Positions 42,989 through 51,755 of a stretch of 64,000 nt of DNA are shown here, in pieces. Position 1 is the first letter of the stretch, and the number at the start of each line of letters is the position of its first letter. The translations under genes were made by a program, and so were the position numbers. The stretch is from M3007 sp044347755 (GTDB lineage Bacteria > Bacteroidota > Bacteroidia > Chitinophagales > Saprospiraceae): positions 55,059 to 119,058 of the forward strand of contig JBIKUE010000003.1 in assembly GCA_044347755.1 (NCBI GenBank), read 5' to 3'. Under the pieces are notes generated by a model. That model was not told the origin of the DNA, did no database searches, and saw only the letters and a program-made list of their open reading frames with translations.

Positions 42989-45403
42989 ATGAATAAGCTG
43001 TTTGTTGTCTTAACCTTTTCCCTTGGCATGTTCCAATGTATTCTGGCACAAATTCCGGGTAAAAAAGGCGCAGATCAATCTATTTTATTACCTACTGGTT
43101 GGAGCCTTACTCCCGCAGGTACTTCTCGAGAACTAGGCGATCTTCCGCTAAACATTACCATTTCTCCCGACAAAAAGTACCTTGCTGTAACTAATAACGG
43201 GCAAAGTAAAACTTCTATTCAATTGCTGTCAGCAAAGGATGGACGGCTATATCACCAGATAGAAGTTCCGGCTGCATGGCTGGGCATCGGGTTTACTGCT
43301 GATTCCAGGTCACTATACGTTTCAGGAGGCAACACCAATAAAATATGGAAGTATAGCATTAAACAAAAGCAATTGATCATTGCAGACTCCATCGTGCTTG
43401 GCAAACCCTGGCCAACCCGTATTTCACCCACAGGTTTATGTCTGGATGATCAGCAACAGTTATTGTATGTGGTATCTAAAGAAAACCATAGTCTTTACGT
43501 GGTGGATACTCGTACGCACAAGGTTATTCAGAGGGATTCTCTTGGAAAAGAATTGTATACATGTGCCTTATCACCAGATAAAAAGGAACTTTACATATCA
43601 CATTGGGGTGGCAACGAATTATTGGTATGGAATACCCAAACCCGAAAGATTTCAAACAGGATTCAGGTTGGCGATAATCCTAATGATATTGCCATCAGGA
43701 AGGATGGTTTGTATGCTTTTGTAGCATGTGCCGATGATAACTCTGTGAGTGTGATTGACCTTAGGCAAAAAAAAGTTGTGGAAACCCTGGTGTCATCCCT
43801 TTATCCTGATGCACCCACTGGTTCCACTTCGAATAGTGTGGCATTATCTCCAAATGATAAGACATTATACATCGCTAACGCTGATAACAACTGCCTGGCA
43901 GTATTTAATGTATCTAATCCCGGGAAAAGCGAATCATTGGGGTTCATCCCAACAGGATGGTATCCTACCTGCGTGCGTACCCTGGGTAAAAACCTGTATG
44001 TCGCCAATGGAAAAGGATTTTCCTCTTTCCCTAACCCCAACGGGCCAAATCCTATTGGCAAGGTAAACTACCAAAAAGGACAGGTTGAAGAACAGTATAT
44101 AGGTGGGCTAATGAAAGGGACCCTGAGTATTATCCCCAATCCAGGCCCTGGCAAACTGAAAACATATTCCCGACAAGTGTATCAAAACACCCCTTACACA
44201 AAGGAACGGGAAAAGCTGGCTGAGGGTGAACCCGGCAATCCAATACCGCAAAGAGTAGGTGCGACCTCTCCTATCAAATATGTCTTTTACATTATCAAGG
44301 AGAATCGGACATATGACCAGGTTTTAGGAGATATGCCAGAAGGGAATGGAGACAGCAGTTTGTGTTTATTCCCGGAAACTATTACCCCAAACCATCACAG
44401 TCTTGCCAGGGAGTTTGTGTTGCTGGATAATTTTTATGTGAGTGCAGAAGTTAGTGCGGATGGACACAATTGGAGTACTGCCGCCTACGCAAACGATTTT
44501 ACAGAAAAAACCTGGGTGACCAGCTATGGGGGTAGAGGTGGAGACTACGTTTATGAAGGTCAAAATAAAACTGCATGGCCCAAAGAAGGATTTATATGGG
44601 ATTATTGCAGGCGGGCCGGAATGAGCTACCGCACCTATGGAGAGTTTGCTGATGACTTTAAGCCAAATATTCCAGCATTAGAGGGCCATTTTTGTCCTTA
44701 TTACACTTCCTGGGATACAAATGTGAAAGACACAACCAGAGTGTCACAGTGGAAACGCGAATTTGATTCACTGGTCGTTCAAAATGCCGTTCCCCGATTA
44801 AATACCCTGCGCTTGATCAATGATCATACAGAGGGTTTGCGCAAAGGCGCCCCTACCCCTTTTGCTCAGGTTGCTGACAATGATCTGGCGTTCGGTTTGT
44901 TTATTGAACATTTATCCCAAAGTCCGATTTGGAAAGAATCTGCCGTATTTGTTTTGGAGGATGACGCCCAAAATGGCGCGGATCATGTGGATGCACACCG
45001 CTCCATTGCCTTTGTTATTAGCCCGTATACCAAACGGCATTACAAAGACCATACGCTGTATTCCACCAATTCCATGTTACGAACGATGGAATTAATCCTT
45101 GGTTTGCCTCCTATGAGTCAACATGATGCTGCTGCTACTCCCATGTGGCGCTGTTTTACCCAAAATCTGGACCTTACGCCTTATAAAGCTAAAATACCAT
45201 CTATTAACCTGGATGACCGGAATGCCGCTGTTGATAATGATTTACAGCGCAGGTCAGATGGTTTCGATTTTTCCGGTGAAGATCGTGTCCCTGATTTGGA
45301 ATTTAACCAGGTGCTCTGGAAAATCATAAAAGGAGAACACTCAGAGATGCCCGCCCCCAGAAGAGGTGCATTCCTTCAAGCAGAGGTTGAAGACGAAGAC
45401 TAA
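42989..45403 (+). CDS. second exported beta-propeller/phosphoesterase protein
   Basis: 804 residues with signal peptide MNKLFVVLTFSLGMFQCILAQ. Propeller blades span about 40-400 (SPDKKYLAVTNNGQSKTSIQ; SPDKKELYISHWGGNELLVW; SPNDKTLYIANADNNCLAVF). The phosphoesterase domain spans about 420-740: IKENRTYDQVLGD, DNFYVSAEVSADGHNWS, RLINDHTEG and LEDDAQNGADHVDAHRS. It is a paralogue of the protein at 35604, shorter and apparently a soluble periplasmic form instead of a lipoprotein. It begins 4 nt after the PhnX-like gene, so it is cotranscribed and probably coupled. It likely liberates phosphate from esters outside the inner membrane. Confidence 0.85.
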   Translation: MNKLFVVLTFSLGMFQCILAQIPGKKGADQSILLPTGWSLTPAGTSRELGDLPLNITISPDKKYLAVTNNGQSKTSIQLLSAKDGRLYHQIEVPAAWLGIGFTADSRSLYVSGGNTNKIWKYSIKQKQLIIADSIVLGKPWPTRISPTGLCLDDQQQLLYVVSKENHSLYVVDTRTHKVIQRDSLGKELYTCALSPDKKELYISHWGGNELLVWNTQTRKISNRIQVGDNPNDIAIRKDGLYAFVACADDNSVSVIDLRQKKVVETLVSSLYPDAPTGSTSNSVALSPNDKTLYIANADNNCLAVFNVSNPGKSESLGFIPTGWYPTCVRTLGKNLYVANGKGFSSFPNPNGPNPIGKVNYQKGQVEEQYIGGLMKGTLSIIPNPGPGKLKTYSRQVYQNTPYTKEREKLAEGEPGNPIPQRVGATSPIKYVFYIIKENRTYDQVLGDMPEGNGDSSLCLFPETITPNHHSLAREFVLLDNFYVSAEVSADGHNWSTAAYANDFTEKTWVTSYGGRGGDYVYEGQNKTAWPKEGFIWDYCRRAGMSYRTYGEFADDFKPNIPALEGHFCPYYTSWDTNVKDTTRVSQWKREFDSLVVQNAVPRLNTLRLINDHTEGLRKGAPTPFAQVADNDLAFGLFIEHLSQSPIWKESAVFVLEDDAQNGADHVDAHRSIAFVISPYTKRHYKDHTLYSTNSMLRTMELILGLPPMSQHDAAATPMWRCFTQNLDLTPYKAKIPSINLDDRNAAVDNDLQRRSDGFDFSGEDRVPDLEFNQVLWKIIKGEHSEMPAPRRGAFLQAEVEDED

Positions 45404-45463
45404 ATCGTGTTTGAATTTCCATGTCTGAGCGAAAGCAGGAAAATTCAAACACGCGCTAAAAAA

Positions 45464-45500
45464 CAAAGCCCCCAAAATCAAGAAGATTGAGGGGGCTTTG
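45464..45500. terminator. bidirectional terminator between phosphoesterase and bacilliredoxin genes
   Basis: CAAAGCCCCC (45464-45473) pairs perfectly with GGGGGCTTTG (45491-45500). An A-run precedes it and a T-containing stretch follows. It separates convergent genes. Confidence 0.75.
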
Positions 45501-45516
45501 CATTCTATTTCATTTT

Positions 45517-45930
45517 CTAGCAATACATGTCAAAAGCTGCTCTCAAATTATCAGAAATAATTTGAGCAGACCGCCCTTCAATATGGCGACGCTCGAGGAA
45601 ATGTACCAACTTTCCATCTTTAAACAAGGCAATGCTTGGAGAAGAAGGTGGGTATGGAGCCAAAAATTCGCGGACTTTTGCAGTTGCATCCGTATCTACA
45701 CCGGCAAAAACGGTGTAAAGTTTTTGCGGGTGTTTTTCATTTTGAATGGACAGTTTTGCACCCGGGCGGGCCATTGCGGCAGCACAGCCACATACGCTGT
45801 TTACTACCAACAAGGCAGTTCCTTCCTGGTTTTCCAGTACGTTTTCAACCTCTTCAGGGGTTGTAAGGGCTTCAAAACCATATTCTGTAAGGTCTTTAGC
45901 CATCGGGGTTGTTAGAGCTATGGGATACAT
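45517..45930 (-). CDS. BrxA/BrxB-family bacilliredoxin
   Basis: 137 residues, DUF1094/YphP-YqiW family. The active-site CGC (C47-G48-C49 in VVNSVCGCAAAMARPG) and the C-terminal YPPSSPSIALFKDGKLVHFLER, then HxIEGRSA, are diagnostic. In Firmicutes these thiol-disulfide proteins remove bacillithiol from proteins. Many Bacteroidota also make bacillithiol. It is monocistronic, with its own TACCTTTG box upstream and a terminator downstream. Confidence 0.93.
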   Translation of the reverse strand: MYPIALTTPMAKDLTEYGFEALTTPEEVENVLENQEGTALLVVNSVCGCAAAMARPGAKLSIQNEKHPQKLYTVFAGVDTDATAKVREFLAPYPPSSPSIALFKDGKLVHFLERRHIEGRSAQIISDNLRAAFDMYC

Positions 45931-45972
45931 ATTTAATTGAGACGATTGAGTGAAAACTAGATGTTTTGCCTA

Positions 45973-45980
45973 CAAAGGTA
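45973..45980 (-). promoter_or_regulatory. -7 box (TACCTTTG) for the bacilliredoxin gene
   Basis: On the minus strand TACCTTTG fits TAnnTTTG. A TTG about 15 nt upstream may be the -33 element, with slightly short spacing. The leader to ATG 45930 is about 40 nt. Confidence 0.5.
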
Positions 45981-46007
45981 AAACCTCACGCAAAACAACC
46001 ATATACT

Positions 46008-47708
46008 TTATTTGTTCGCCGGATTAACTCCGGGATTCCATTCAAAAAAAACGAATCCATTTTTTCGTCCAATTTCATGGATATATGGAAACTCCTCCAA
46101 AGGGTGGATACGGTTCACTTTTGCCACGAAATAGGTAGGTTTTATGGGCCTTTGAGTATAAACGCCTGGAAAATCATCAATAGTCTTATCTGGTCCTGGG
46201 TCCTGTTTGTTACCGTAAAACAAATGCGCGTAACTTTTGAAACCAACCGGTTTGATGATACAATCCTGCGGGGCTTTACGCTCGTAAAACTCAATAGCCG
46301 CGCGTTGAGAATACCCTTCAATATTACAAACAATGAATAAAAGGGTGCCACCGGTAAATATAGCGCCACCAGCCAACAGATATTGAGTGGCCATCCAGGC
46401 CTTTCGTTTCACCCAATAATAGGTTGCTATGATGCTGGCCAGCGTTAAAACCATGCCTGGAATACTTTGCCACCATACCCATTCTACTTCTGCCTCAAGA
46501 TTTGCCAATGCAAATGGATCTTTTTGAAAAAGCGGTTTCAGAAGCTCTAAATGGGTTCCAAAATATGGAAGGGAAGCAACCGCCAGGCCTAAAACCACCC
46601 CTATGGTTGGCAGTAGATATTTGACATACCCAGGCATGATATCCCATTTAATGGCTCTCCAAAGGGTTAGAGCCCCCAAATAGGTAATCGGGAAGTAGCA
46701 AAGCGAGGAATAATGAACAATTTTGGTCTTCACTACACTGAAAAGAATCAGTACTACCCAGAAAAGTATTTGCATCCATGTGCCAAAATCGTATCGTACA
46801 CACGAAATCATCGGATCTGTCTCCAAGCCTTCGTCCTCGCATTCTCTGTCACCCCTTAAATTGGGCAGCGCAAATATTGACATAGGGAAACAGCCTAATA
46901 GCAAGACCACTACATGGTATCCTACAAAGCCCCCATGTCCGCTGTCTTCTGTACTCAGCAAACGTAACTGATAGATAAGGAATTCCTGAAGGAACCAGGG
47001 GCCATGCATCAAGTATTCTATACCGAACCATAACAATGCAGCTAATCCGGCAGCCAGGGAAAAATAAACCAGGTGACGAAAATAGCCTTTACCCTTAAAC
47101 CTGTATTTGGCCCAATACAATACCAACACCAGCATAACAATCAGATATGCTGTAGGGCCTTTGGTCAAAATAGCCATGCCAAGCAAGGCTCCACCACCCA
47201 GCAAATGACGATATCTGACCCAAAAGGACTGTTCTTTGGTCAATTGAAAAAATCGCCACCGAAACTCCAGAAAGCCAAACAAACCGGCAAAAATGAAAAA
47301 ATTGAACCAGGGATCAATAATTCCACTGCGGAAATACATGTGCGGCAACAAACTGGCTAACCAGGCCAACGACCACAACCATCCGAAAATACGATCGTGA
47401 ATGCGGTATCCAATATGATACACCATTAATAAGGTGGCCCATCCACATACTGCATTTGGAAAGCGAGCTGCAAATTCATTGATGCCAAACACTTTCATTG
47501 AAAGCGCCTGCATCCACAGAAACAATGGTGGCTTTTCCCAAAATGGCTCATAGTCAATTTGGGGGCGCATCCAATCGCCAGTTAGCAACATTTCACGGGC
47601 ACATTCCGCAAAATTGATTTCGTCCCAGTCAAACAGATGTACACTACCCAGGAATGGGAAGAAGAACAAAAATGCCAGACCGGTTAGCAAGAGGTAGTCG
47701 CGCCGCAT
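46008..47708 (-). CDS. GT39/ArnT-like membrane glycosyltransferase
   Basis: 566 residues from ATG 47708; a GTG at 47723 would add five residues. The first periplasmic loop has the PMT/ArnT signature FDWDEINFAECAREMLLTGD, then YEPFWEKPPLFLWMQ, with acidic catalytic residues. About 10-12 membrane helices follow (for example LAMAILTKGPTAYLIVMLVLVLYW region), and a periplasmic C-terminal domain ends FFEWNPGV. Family members transfer sugars from polyprenyl-phosphate donors to lipid A, proteins or glycans on the periplasmic face. The acceptor is unknown. It is the only glycosyltransferase in the window and precedes the bacilliredoxin gene without an obvious functional link. Confidence 0.88.
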   Translation of the reverse strand: MRRDYLLLTGLAFLFFFPFLGSVHLFDWDEINFAECAREMLLTGDWMRPQIDYEPFWEKPPLFLWMQALSMKVFGINEFAARFPNAVCGWATLLMVYHIGYRIHDRIFGWLWSLAWLASLLPHMYFRSGIIDPWFNFFIFAGLFGFLEFRWRFFQLTKEQSFWVRYRHLLGGGALLGMAILTKGPTAYLIVMLVLVLYWAKYRFKGKGYFRHLVYFSLAAGLAALLWFGIEYLMHGPWFLQEFLIYQLRLLSTEDSGHGGFVGYHVVVLLLGCFPMSIFALPNLRGDRECEDEGLETDPMISCVRYDFGTWMQILFWVVLILFSVVKTKIVHYSSLCYFPITYLGALTLWRAIKWDIMPGYVKYLLPTIGVVLGLAVASLPYFGTHLELLKPLFQKDPFALANLEAEVEWVWWQSIPGMVLTLASIIATYYWVKRKAWMATQYLLAGGAIFTGGTLLFIVCNIEGYSQRAAIEFYERKAPQDCIIKPVGFKSYAHLFYGNKQDPGPDKTIDDFPGVYTQRPIKPTYFVAKVNRIHPLEEFPYIHEIGRKNGFVFFEWNPGVNPANK

Positions 47709-47755
47709 AGGTGCCTTTAACACGGATTAGAGGTATTTGTTCCGCGCAAAATAAA

Positions 47756-47797
47756 GAAGGAGTCTGGATTTCCGGAAAAGAAAATCCAGACTCCTTC
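47756..47797 (-). terminator. terminator of the OmpA-like gene
   Basis: A 16-bp perfect stem (47756-47771 with 47782-47797, GAAGGAGTCTGGATTT arm) lies 22 nt after the OmpA stop. On the minus strand it is followed by TTTATTTT. Confidence 0.8.
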
Positions 47798-47818
47798 AAA
47801 AGTAGCTATAGAATTTCT

Positions 47819-49825
47819 TTATTCCAGAATTAATTCGAACTCCACTCGACGGTTCATCTCCCTGCCTTCAGCCGTATTATTGCTGGCAATCGGACGAGCT
47901 TCACCAAACCCTGCATAACGGATTCTTTCGGCTTTGATACCTCTGAAAATGAGGTAATCATAGCATGCTTTGGTCCGATCCTGCGATAATTTGAGGTTTG
48001 TTTCATCATCTCCCACATCGTCTGTATAACCACTGATGGACAAGGAATAGCTTGGGTTTTTACGCATCAAGGCAACTACCTCGTCCAGAACGTCATAGGA
48101 AGCGTCTTTCAGGATTGCCTTTGCACTTTCAAATTGAACGGCACGGGCAGCAGATGCTAGTTTTTCTCTTGCTTCAGTAACCTCAGGCTTCTCGTCGCGA
48201 ACTATTTTTTTCTCTGCAACAGGCTTTATTTCTTCCGGACAGCCTTTTTTAGCGACTACACCGGCTTGATCAGGACACTTATCATCTTTATCAGCAATGC
48301 CATCGCCATCTGTATCCGGGCAACCGTTCACAATACCTGCTTGCTTAGGACATGAATCGTCTTTATCCGCAACCCCATCACCGTCTGTGTCCGGACAACC
48401 GTTCACATTACCAGCTTGCTTAGGGCATGGATCATCTTTATCGGCAACCCCATCGCCATCTGTATCAGGGCAACCGTTTAATGCCCCTTTTTTATTCGGA
48501 CACATATCATCCTTATCCGCAACTCCGTCTCCATCCGTATCAGGACAACCATTCAATTTTCCGGCTTTTTCAGGGCACATGTCATCCTTGTCAGCAAAAC
48601 CATCATTATCAGAATCCGGACAACCGTTCAGTTTACCAGCTTGTTTAGGGCAGGGATCAGAAGCATCCGGAACACCATCGTTATCAGAATCCGGAGCTTT
48701 TGTTGGAGGGCATCCGTTATCTGTACCAGCCACCATCGGGCATGGATCCTGGTCGTCCACTACACCATCTCCATCCGAATCCTTTGGTTCCGGGCAGCCC
48801 ATACGAGTTGCGGTTCCTGCTTCATATGGACATTTATCCTCATTATCAGCAATACCATCGCCATCGGTGTCAGGGCATCCTCTGTTGGATCCGGGTGAAT
48901 CCGGGCAAAGATCCTCTGCATCCGGCACACCATCACCATCTGCATCTGGAGCATCCGGACATCCCTTATTGCCAGCATTTCCTTTCTCATTCGGACATTT
49001 ATCATCCTTATCTGCGATTCCGTCTTCATCGGTGTCAGGACATCCCATCAAAGCTCCAAACTCCGTAGGACATTCATCCGTCTTGTCAGCAACACCATCA
49101 CCGTCATAATCCGGGCAACCATTGGTTTGGGCTGTACCAGCATCTTCCGGGCACTCATCTTTTTCATCCCCTACCCCATCATTATCAGCATCCGGGCAAC
49201 CCATCGCTGAAGGTGGGCCAGGCAAAGCCGGACAAAGGTCCAATGAATCCTGTATGCCGTCCTTATCAAGATCCTGAATGCTCAGTGATTGCGGCGCAGG
49301 TCGGTTTTCTGATTTATGTAACAAATAAACGTATCCAATACCCAATTGAAGATTGTCACGCTCCTCGACCAGGGCTTTCCGGTATTCAGCCTGCAGGTTT
49401 AAAAAAGCATATGTACCAAGGCGAAAATGCACCCCGGCGCCAAATGGGAATTGAACATGACTGTTATCTTTTTCATACACATAACCCGCACCTGCAAAGG
49501 CAAAAGGAACAATTTTCGATTCTGGCTTCATGTTTTCCAGCCGGATTTGTAAATCAGCACCGGCCGTAATACTGTTATCGCTGGCATCCGGGAGTTTTAC
49601 GGATCCAAATCGAACCGGAATACCAATATTTAAGGCCTGGGCCAGGTTTCGGGCATAAGCAAATTCAAAACCTTGACCAAGTCTTAAATCGTTATCCGCC
49701 AGGATTCCGTAATCAATGAAATTCAGTTTGGCATGGATGGCATCTTTAAATGCCTGGTTTTGGGCTGTAATCTTCCATCCTGAAAGGAGGATGATCAGTA
49801 AAGGGAGTAAAGGAAGTTTTCTCAT
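47819..49825 (-). CDS. OmpA-family protein with thirteen thrombospondin type 3 repeats
   Basis: 668 residues from ATG 49825 (a TTG lies 9 nt upstream). MRKLPLLPLLIILLSGWKITAQ is a signal peptide. Residues about 25-185 form a small beta-barrel. About 185-535 hold thirteen calcium-binding TSP3 units of roughly 25 residues (DTDGDGVADKDD, then CPKQAG, NGCP). The OmpA C-terminal domain follows (LSISGYTDDVGDDETNLKLS, then YAGFGEARPIASN, MNRRVEFEL), which binds peptidoglycan. It anchors the outer membrane to the wall, with the acidic repeats as a Ca2+-stiffened spacer. Five C-terminal repeats are almost identical in DNA, suggesting recent expansion or contraction. It is divergent from the esterase gene. 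Confidence 0.93.
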   Translation of the reverse strand: MRKLPLLPLLIILLSGWKITAQNQAFKDAIHAKLNFIDYGILADNDLRLGQGFEFAYARNLAQALNIGIPVRFGSVKLPDASDNSITAGADLQIRLENMKPESKIVPFAFAGAGYVYEKDNSHVQFPFGAGVHFRLGTYAFLNLQAEYRKALVEERDNLQLGIGYVYLLHKSENRPAPQSLSIQDLDKDGIQDSLDLCPALPGPPSAMGCPDADNDGVGDEKDECPEDAGTAQTNGCPDYDGDGVADKTDECPTEFGALMGCPDTDEDGIADKDDKCPNEKGNAGNKGCPDAPDADGDGVPDAEDLCPDSPGSNRGCPDTDGDGIADNEDKCPYEAGTATRMGCPEPKDSDGDGVVDDQDPCPMVAGTDNGCPPTKAPDSDNDGVPDASDPCPKQAGKLNGCPDSDNDGFADKDDMCPEKAGKLNGCPDTDGDGVADKDDMCPNKKGALNGCPDTDGDGVADKDDPCPKQAGNVNGCPDTDGDGVADKDDSCPKQAGIVNGCPDTDGDGIADKDDKCPDQAGVVAKKGCPEEIKPVAEKKIVRDEKPEVTEAREKLASAARAVQFESAKAILKDASYDVLDEVVALMRKNPSYSLSISGYTDDVGDDETNLKLSQDRTKACYDYLIFRGIKAERIRYAGFGEARPIASNNTAEGREMNRRVEFELILE
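48238..49275 (-). repeat. tandem 75-81 nt repeat array encoding TSP3 units
   Basis: Thirteen in-frame units are visible. The five nearest the 3' end of the gene (lowest coordinates, about 48259-48640) share long identical stretches such as the DTDGDGVADKDD codons. The N-terminal units are more diverged and variable in length (for example an inserted APDAD or PTKAPD). Confidence 0.8.
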
Positions 49826-49934
49826 TACAATCAAAAAAATGTTTAACGTGTTTAAACAAAAGAAGTGCCAATAACTAATTTAGGGTAATTCCTTTCGCCT
49901 CAACTCTATTACATTAGCCGAAAAATTTCACTCA

Positions 49935-50777
49935 TTGAGAATCTTTTTTTTTACTAAAACACTCATTATCAGCTGTTTGATGGCTTCTCAAACCACTTTC
50001 GCCGCACAAGTGGATACTTTGCAAATCTTCAGTGCATCCATGCAAAAAAACAGCCAATGTCTGGTCATTACACCTGATAACTACCAAATCAGTGATGAAC
50101 CCTATCCGGTCCTTTACCTGTTGCATGGCTGGAGTGGAAACTTTGCCGGATGGCTCTCCGAAGCTCCACAGCTGAAGGAGCAGGCTGATCAGTATCGCAT
50201 GATTATCGTATGTCCTGATGGCGGCTATGATAGCTGGTATTTAGACAGTCCGGTAGACTCGACAGTACGCTACGAAACCTATATATCCAAAGAAGTAGTT
50301 GCCTACATTGATTATTATTACCACACCATTAAATCGCCTGCCGGCAGGGCTATCGCCGGGTTGAGCATGGGTGGGCATGGCGCAATTACCCTGGCCATCA
50401 AACACCTGGACGTTTTTGGCGCCGCAGGAAGTATGGCAGGAGGCTTGGACCTGCGGCCCTGGAAAAAGAATGAATGGGATTTAAAAGGGGTGCTGGGTAA
50501 TCCTTCAGACTATTGGACTAACTGGGAAAATGCCTCTGCAGTTGTCCTGGCCCGGCAACTGGAAAAGAAAAACCTGCCTTTAATCATTGATTGTGGCCTG
50601 GATGATTTTTTTCTGGAGGCAAATCGCGAAATGCATCGGGTGCTATTGGAAATGGACTACCCCCACGAATATACGGAACGACCCGGCGAACATAACAGTG
50701 AATATTGGGGTAATGCTGTGGATTTTCAGGTGTTATTCTTCCACAAGTTCTTTGAAGAAGCTGGCGAAAAACCTTAA
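49935..50777 (+). CDS. exported esterase of the S-formylglutathione hydrolase/esterase D family
   Basis: 280 residues. The start must be TTG 49935 (or an internal ATG at 49980), because no in-frame ATG lies upstream and the signal peptide MRIFFFTKTLIISCLMASQ begins there. Alpha/beta hydrolase of the PF00756 type: YPVLYLLHGWSGNFAGWL, nucleophile Ser in AIAGLSMGGHGAI, acid in IDCGLDDFF and His in PGEHNSEYW. It hydrolyses an unknown ester in the periplasm. The sugar-ester or feruloyl-esterase branch is possible. It is divergent from the OmpA gene. Confidence 0.85.
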   Translation: MRIFFFTKTLIISCLMASQTTFAAQVDTLQIFSASMQKNSQCLVITPDNYQISDEPYPVLYLLHGWSGNFAGWLSEAPQLKEQADQYRMIIVCPDGGYDSWYLDSPVDSTVRYETYISKEVVAYIDYYYHTIKSPAGRAIAGLSMGGHGAITLAIKHLDVFGAAGSMAGGLDLRPWKKNEWDLKGVLGNPSDYWTNWENASAVVLARQLEKKNLPLIIDCGLDDFFLEANREMHRVLLEMDYPHEYTERPGEHNSEYWGNAVDFQVLFFHKFFEEAGEKP

Positions 50778-50839
50778 TCATTACAGGCATCCACAGAAGA
50801 AACACCGATTCTCAGAGGCTGGATATGTAAGCAAACTTT

Positions 50840-51745
50840 TTACATACTGAATAACCCCAGTTGCATCAGCCATTTTTTCCCATAAAGTAACCAGACAAAA
50901 GATCCAATCCAGGCTAATAATATAACCTGCAAAAAACCATCGCGCAGCAATGCACGGGTTGGAGATTCTGTTTTGCCAAATACCATTGTAAGTTGCAGAT
51001 ACCGCAATACTCCTGCTACCACAAAAAAGGAAGTGTAATAGATCCGGTCAGAGCCAATTCTTTGCGTTACCTCTGGTGAAAAACAATACATCAAATAAGC
51101 AACGATGGCTACGGTGGAGCAGACAACCATGCTCATATCTAAAAAAGGCAGATTATACCCTTCCAAAGATTTCCGAAAATTATTCTCTCCCATAGCAACA
51201 ACATACTCTCCTCTGCGCTTGGCCAGACCCAAGATAAGCGCTAAAACAAACGTAAGTACCATCAACCAGTGTGAAACGGCAACACCTGTTACGGCTCCTC
51301 CTGCTAACACCCTCAACAGAAAACCTAACCCAATTAATGAAACATCAATGATGGCCAGATGCTTGAGAGAAAATGAGTACGCTACATTTATCAAAAAATA
51401 TAACGCACTAAAAACAAGCATCTCGGGCTTGAAAAATAAGGGGAGCAAAAAACTAAACAGCAACAACACGCCCAGAATAACGCCTGCTTCCCATCTTTGA
51501 ATTGCACCACTGGCTATAGGACGTTTGCATTTATCCGGATGATTGCGATCCTGTACCGCATCCACCATATCATTCAATACATATACTGCAGATGCCATCA
51601 GACAAAATGCCGTAAACCCCAGCAATGCGTTGAACATTACCTCTGGTTCAGATAGCCGGGCAGCAAAAAAGGCAGGCAAAAAGATAAACAGATTTTTTAC
51701 CCAGTGCTCCGGCCTAACTAATTGAATAACATCCCGAATGGTCAT
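50840..51745 (-). CDS. UbiA-family prenyltransferase, decaprenyl-phosphate phosphoribosyltransferase type
   Basis: 301 residues with about eight or nine membrane helices. The first Asp-rich motif NDMVDAVQDRNHPDKCKRPI, then ASG, is the form found in the decaprenyl-phosphate 5-phosphoribosyltransferase subgroup (HPxKxxRPIASG). The second conserved region is AYSFSLKHLAIIDVSLIGLG. That subgroup transfers phosphoribose from PRPP to polyprenyl phosphate for cell-envelope ribo- or arabino-containing glycans. Outside Actinobacteria the product is uncertain. It lies 10 nt downstream of purN in a three-gene operon, which fits a PRPP link only loosely. Confidence 0.82.
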   Translation of the reverse strand: MTIRDVIQLVRPEHWVKNLFIFLPAFFAARLSEPEVMFNALLGFTAFCLMASAVYVLNDMVDAVQDRNHPDKCKRPIASGAIQRWEAGVILGVLLLFSFLLPLFFKPEMLVFSALYFLINVAYSFSLKHLAIIDVSLIGLGFLLRVLAGGAVTGVAVSHWLMVLTFVLALILGLAKRRGEYVVAMGENNFRKSLEGYNLPFLDMSMVVCSTVAIVAYLMYCFSPEVTQRIGSDRIYYTSFFVVAGVLRYLQLTMVFGKTESPTRALLRDGFLQVILLAWIGSFVWLLYGKKWLMQLGLFSM

Positions 51746-51755
51746 GATAGTCAGT

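Noticed and set aside
45966..46340. 124-codon plus-strand frame
   Set aside because: It is antisense to the C-terminal part of the GT39-type glycosyltransferase.
48297..49109. 270-codon plus-strand frame rich in PSPSVSGQPF repeats
   Set aside because: It is the antisense shadow of the TSP3 repeats. The minus-strand OmpA frame explains the region fully.
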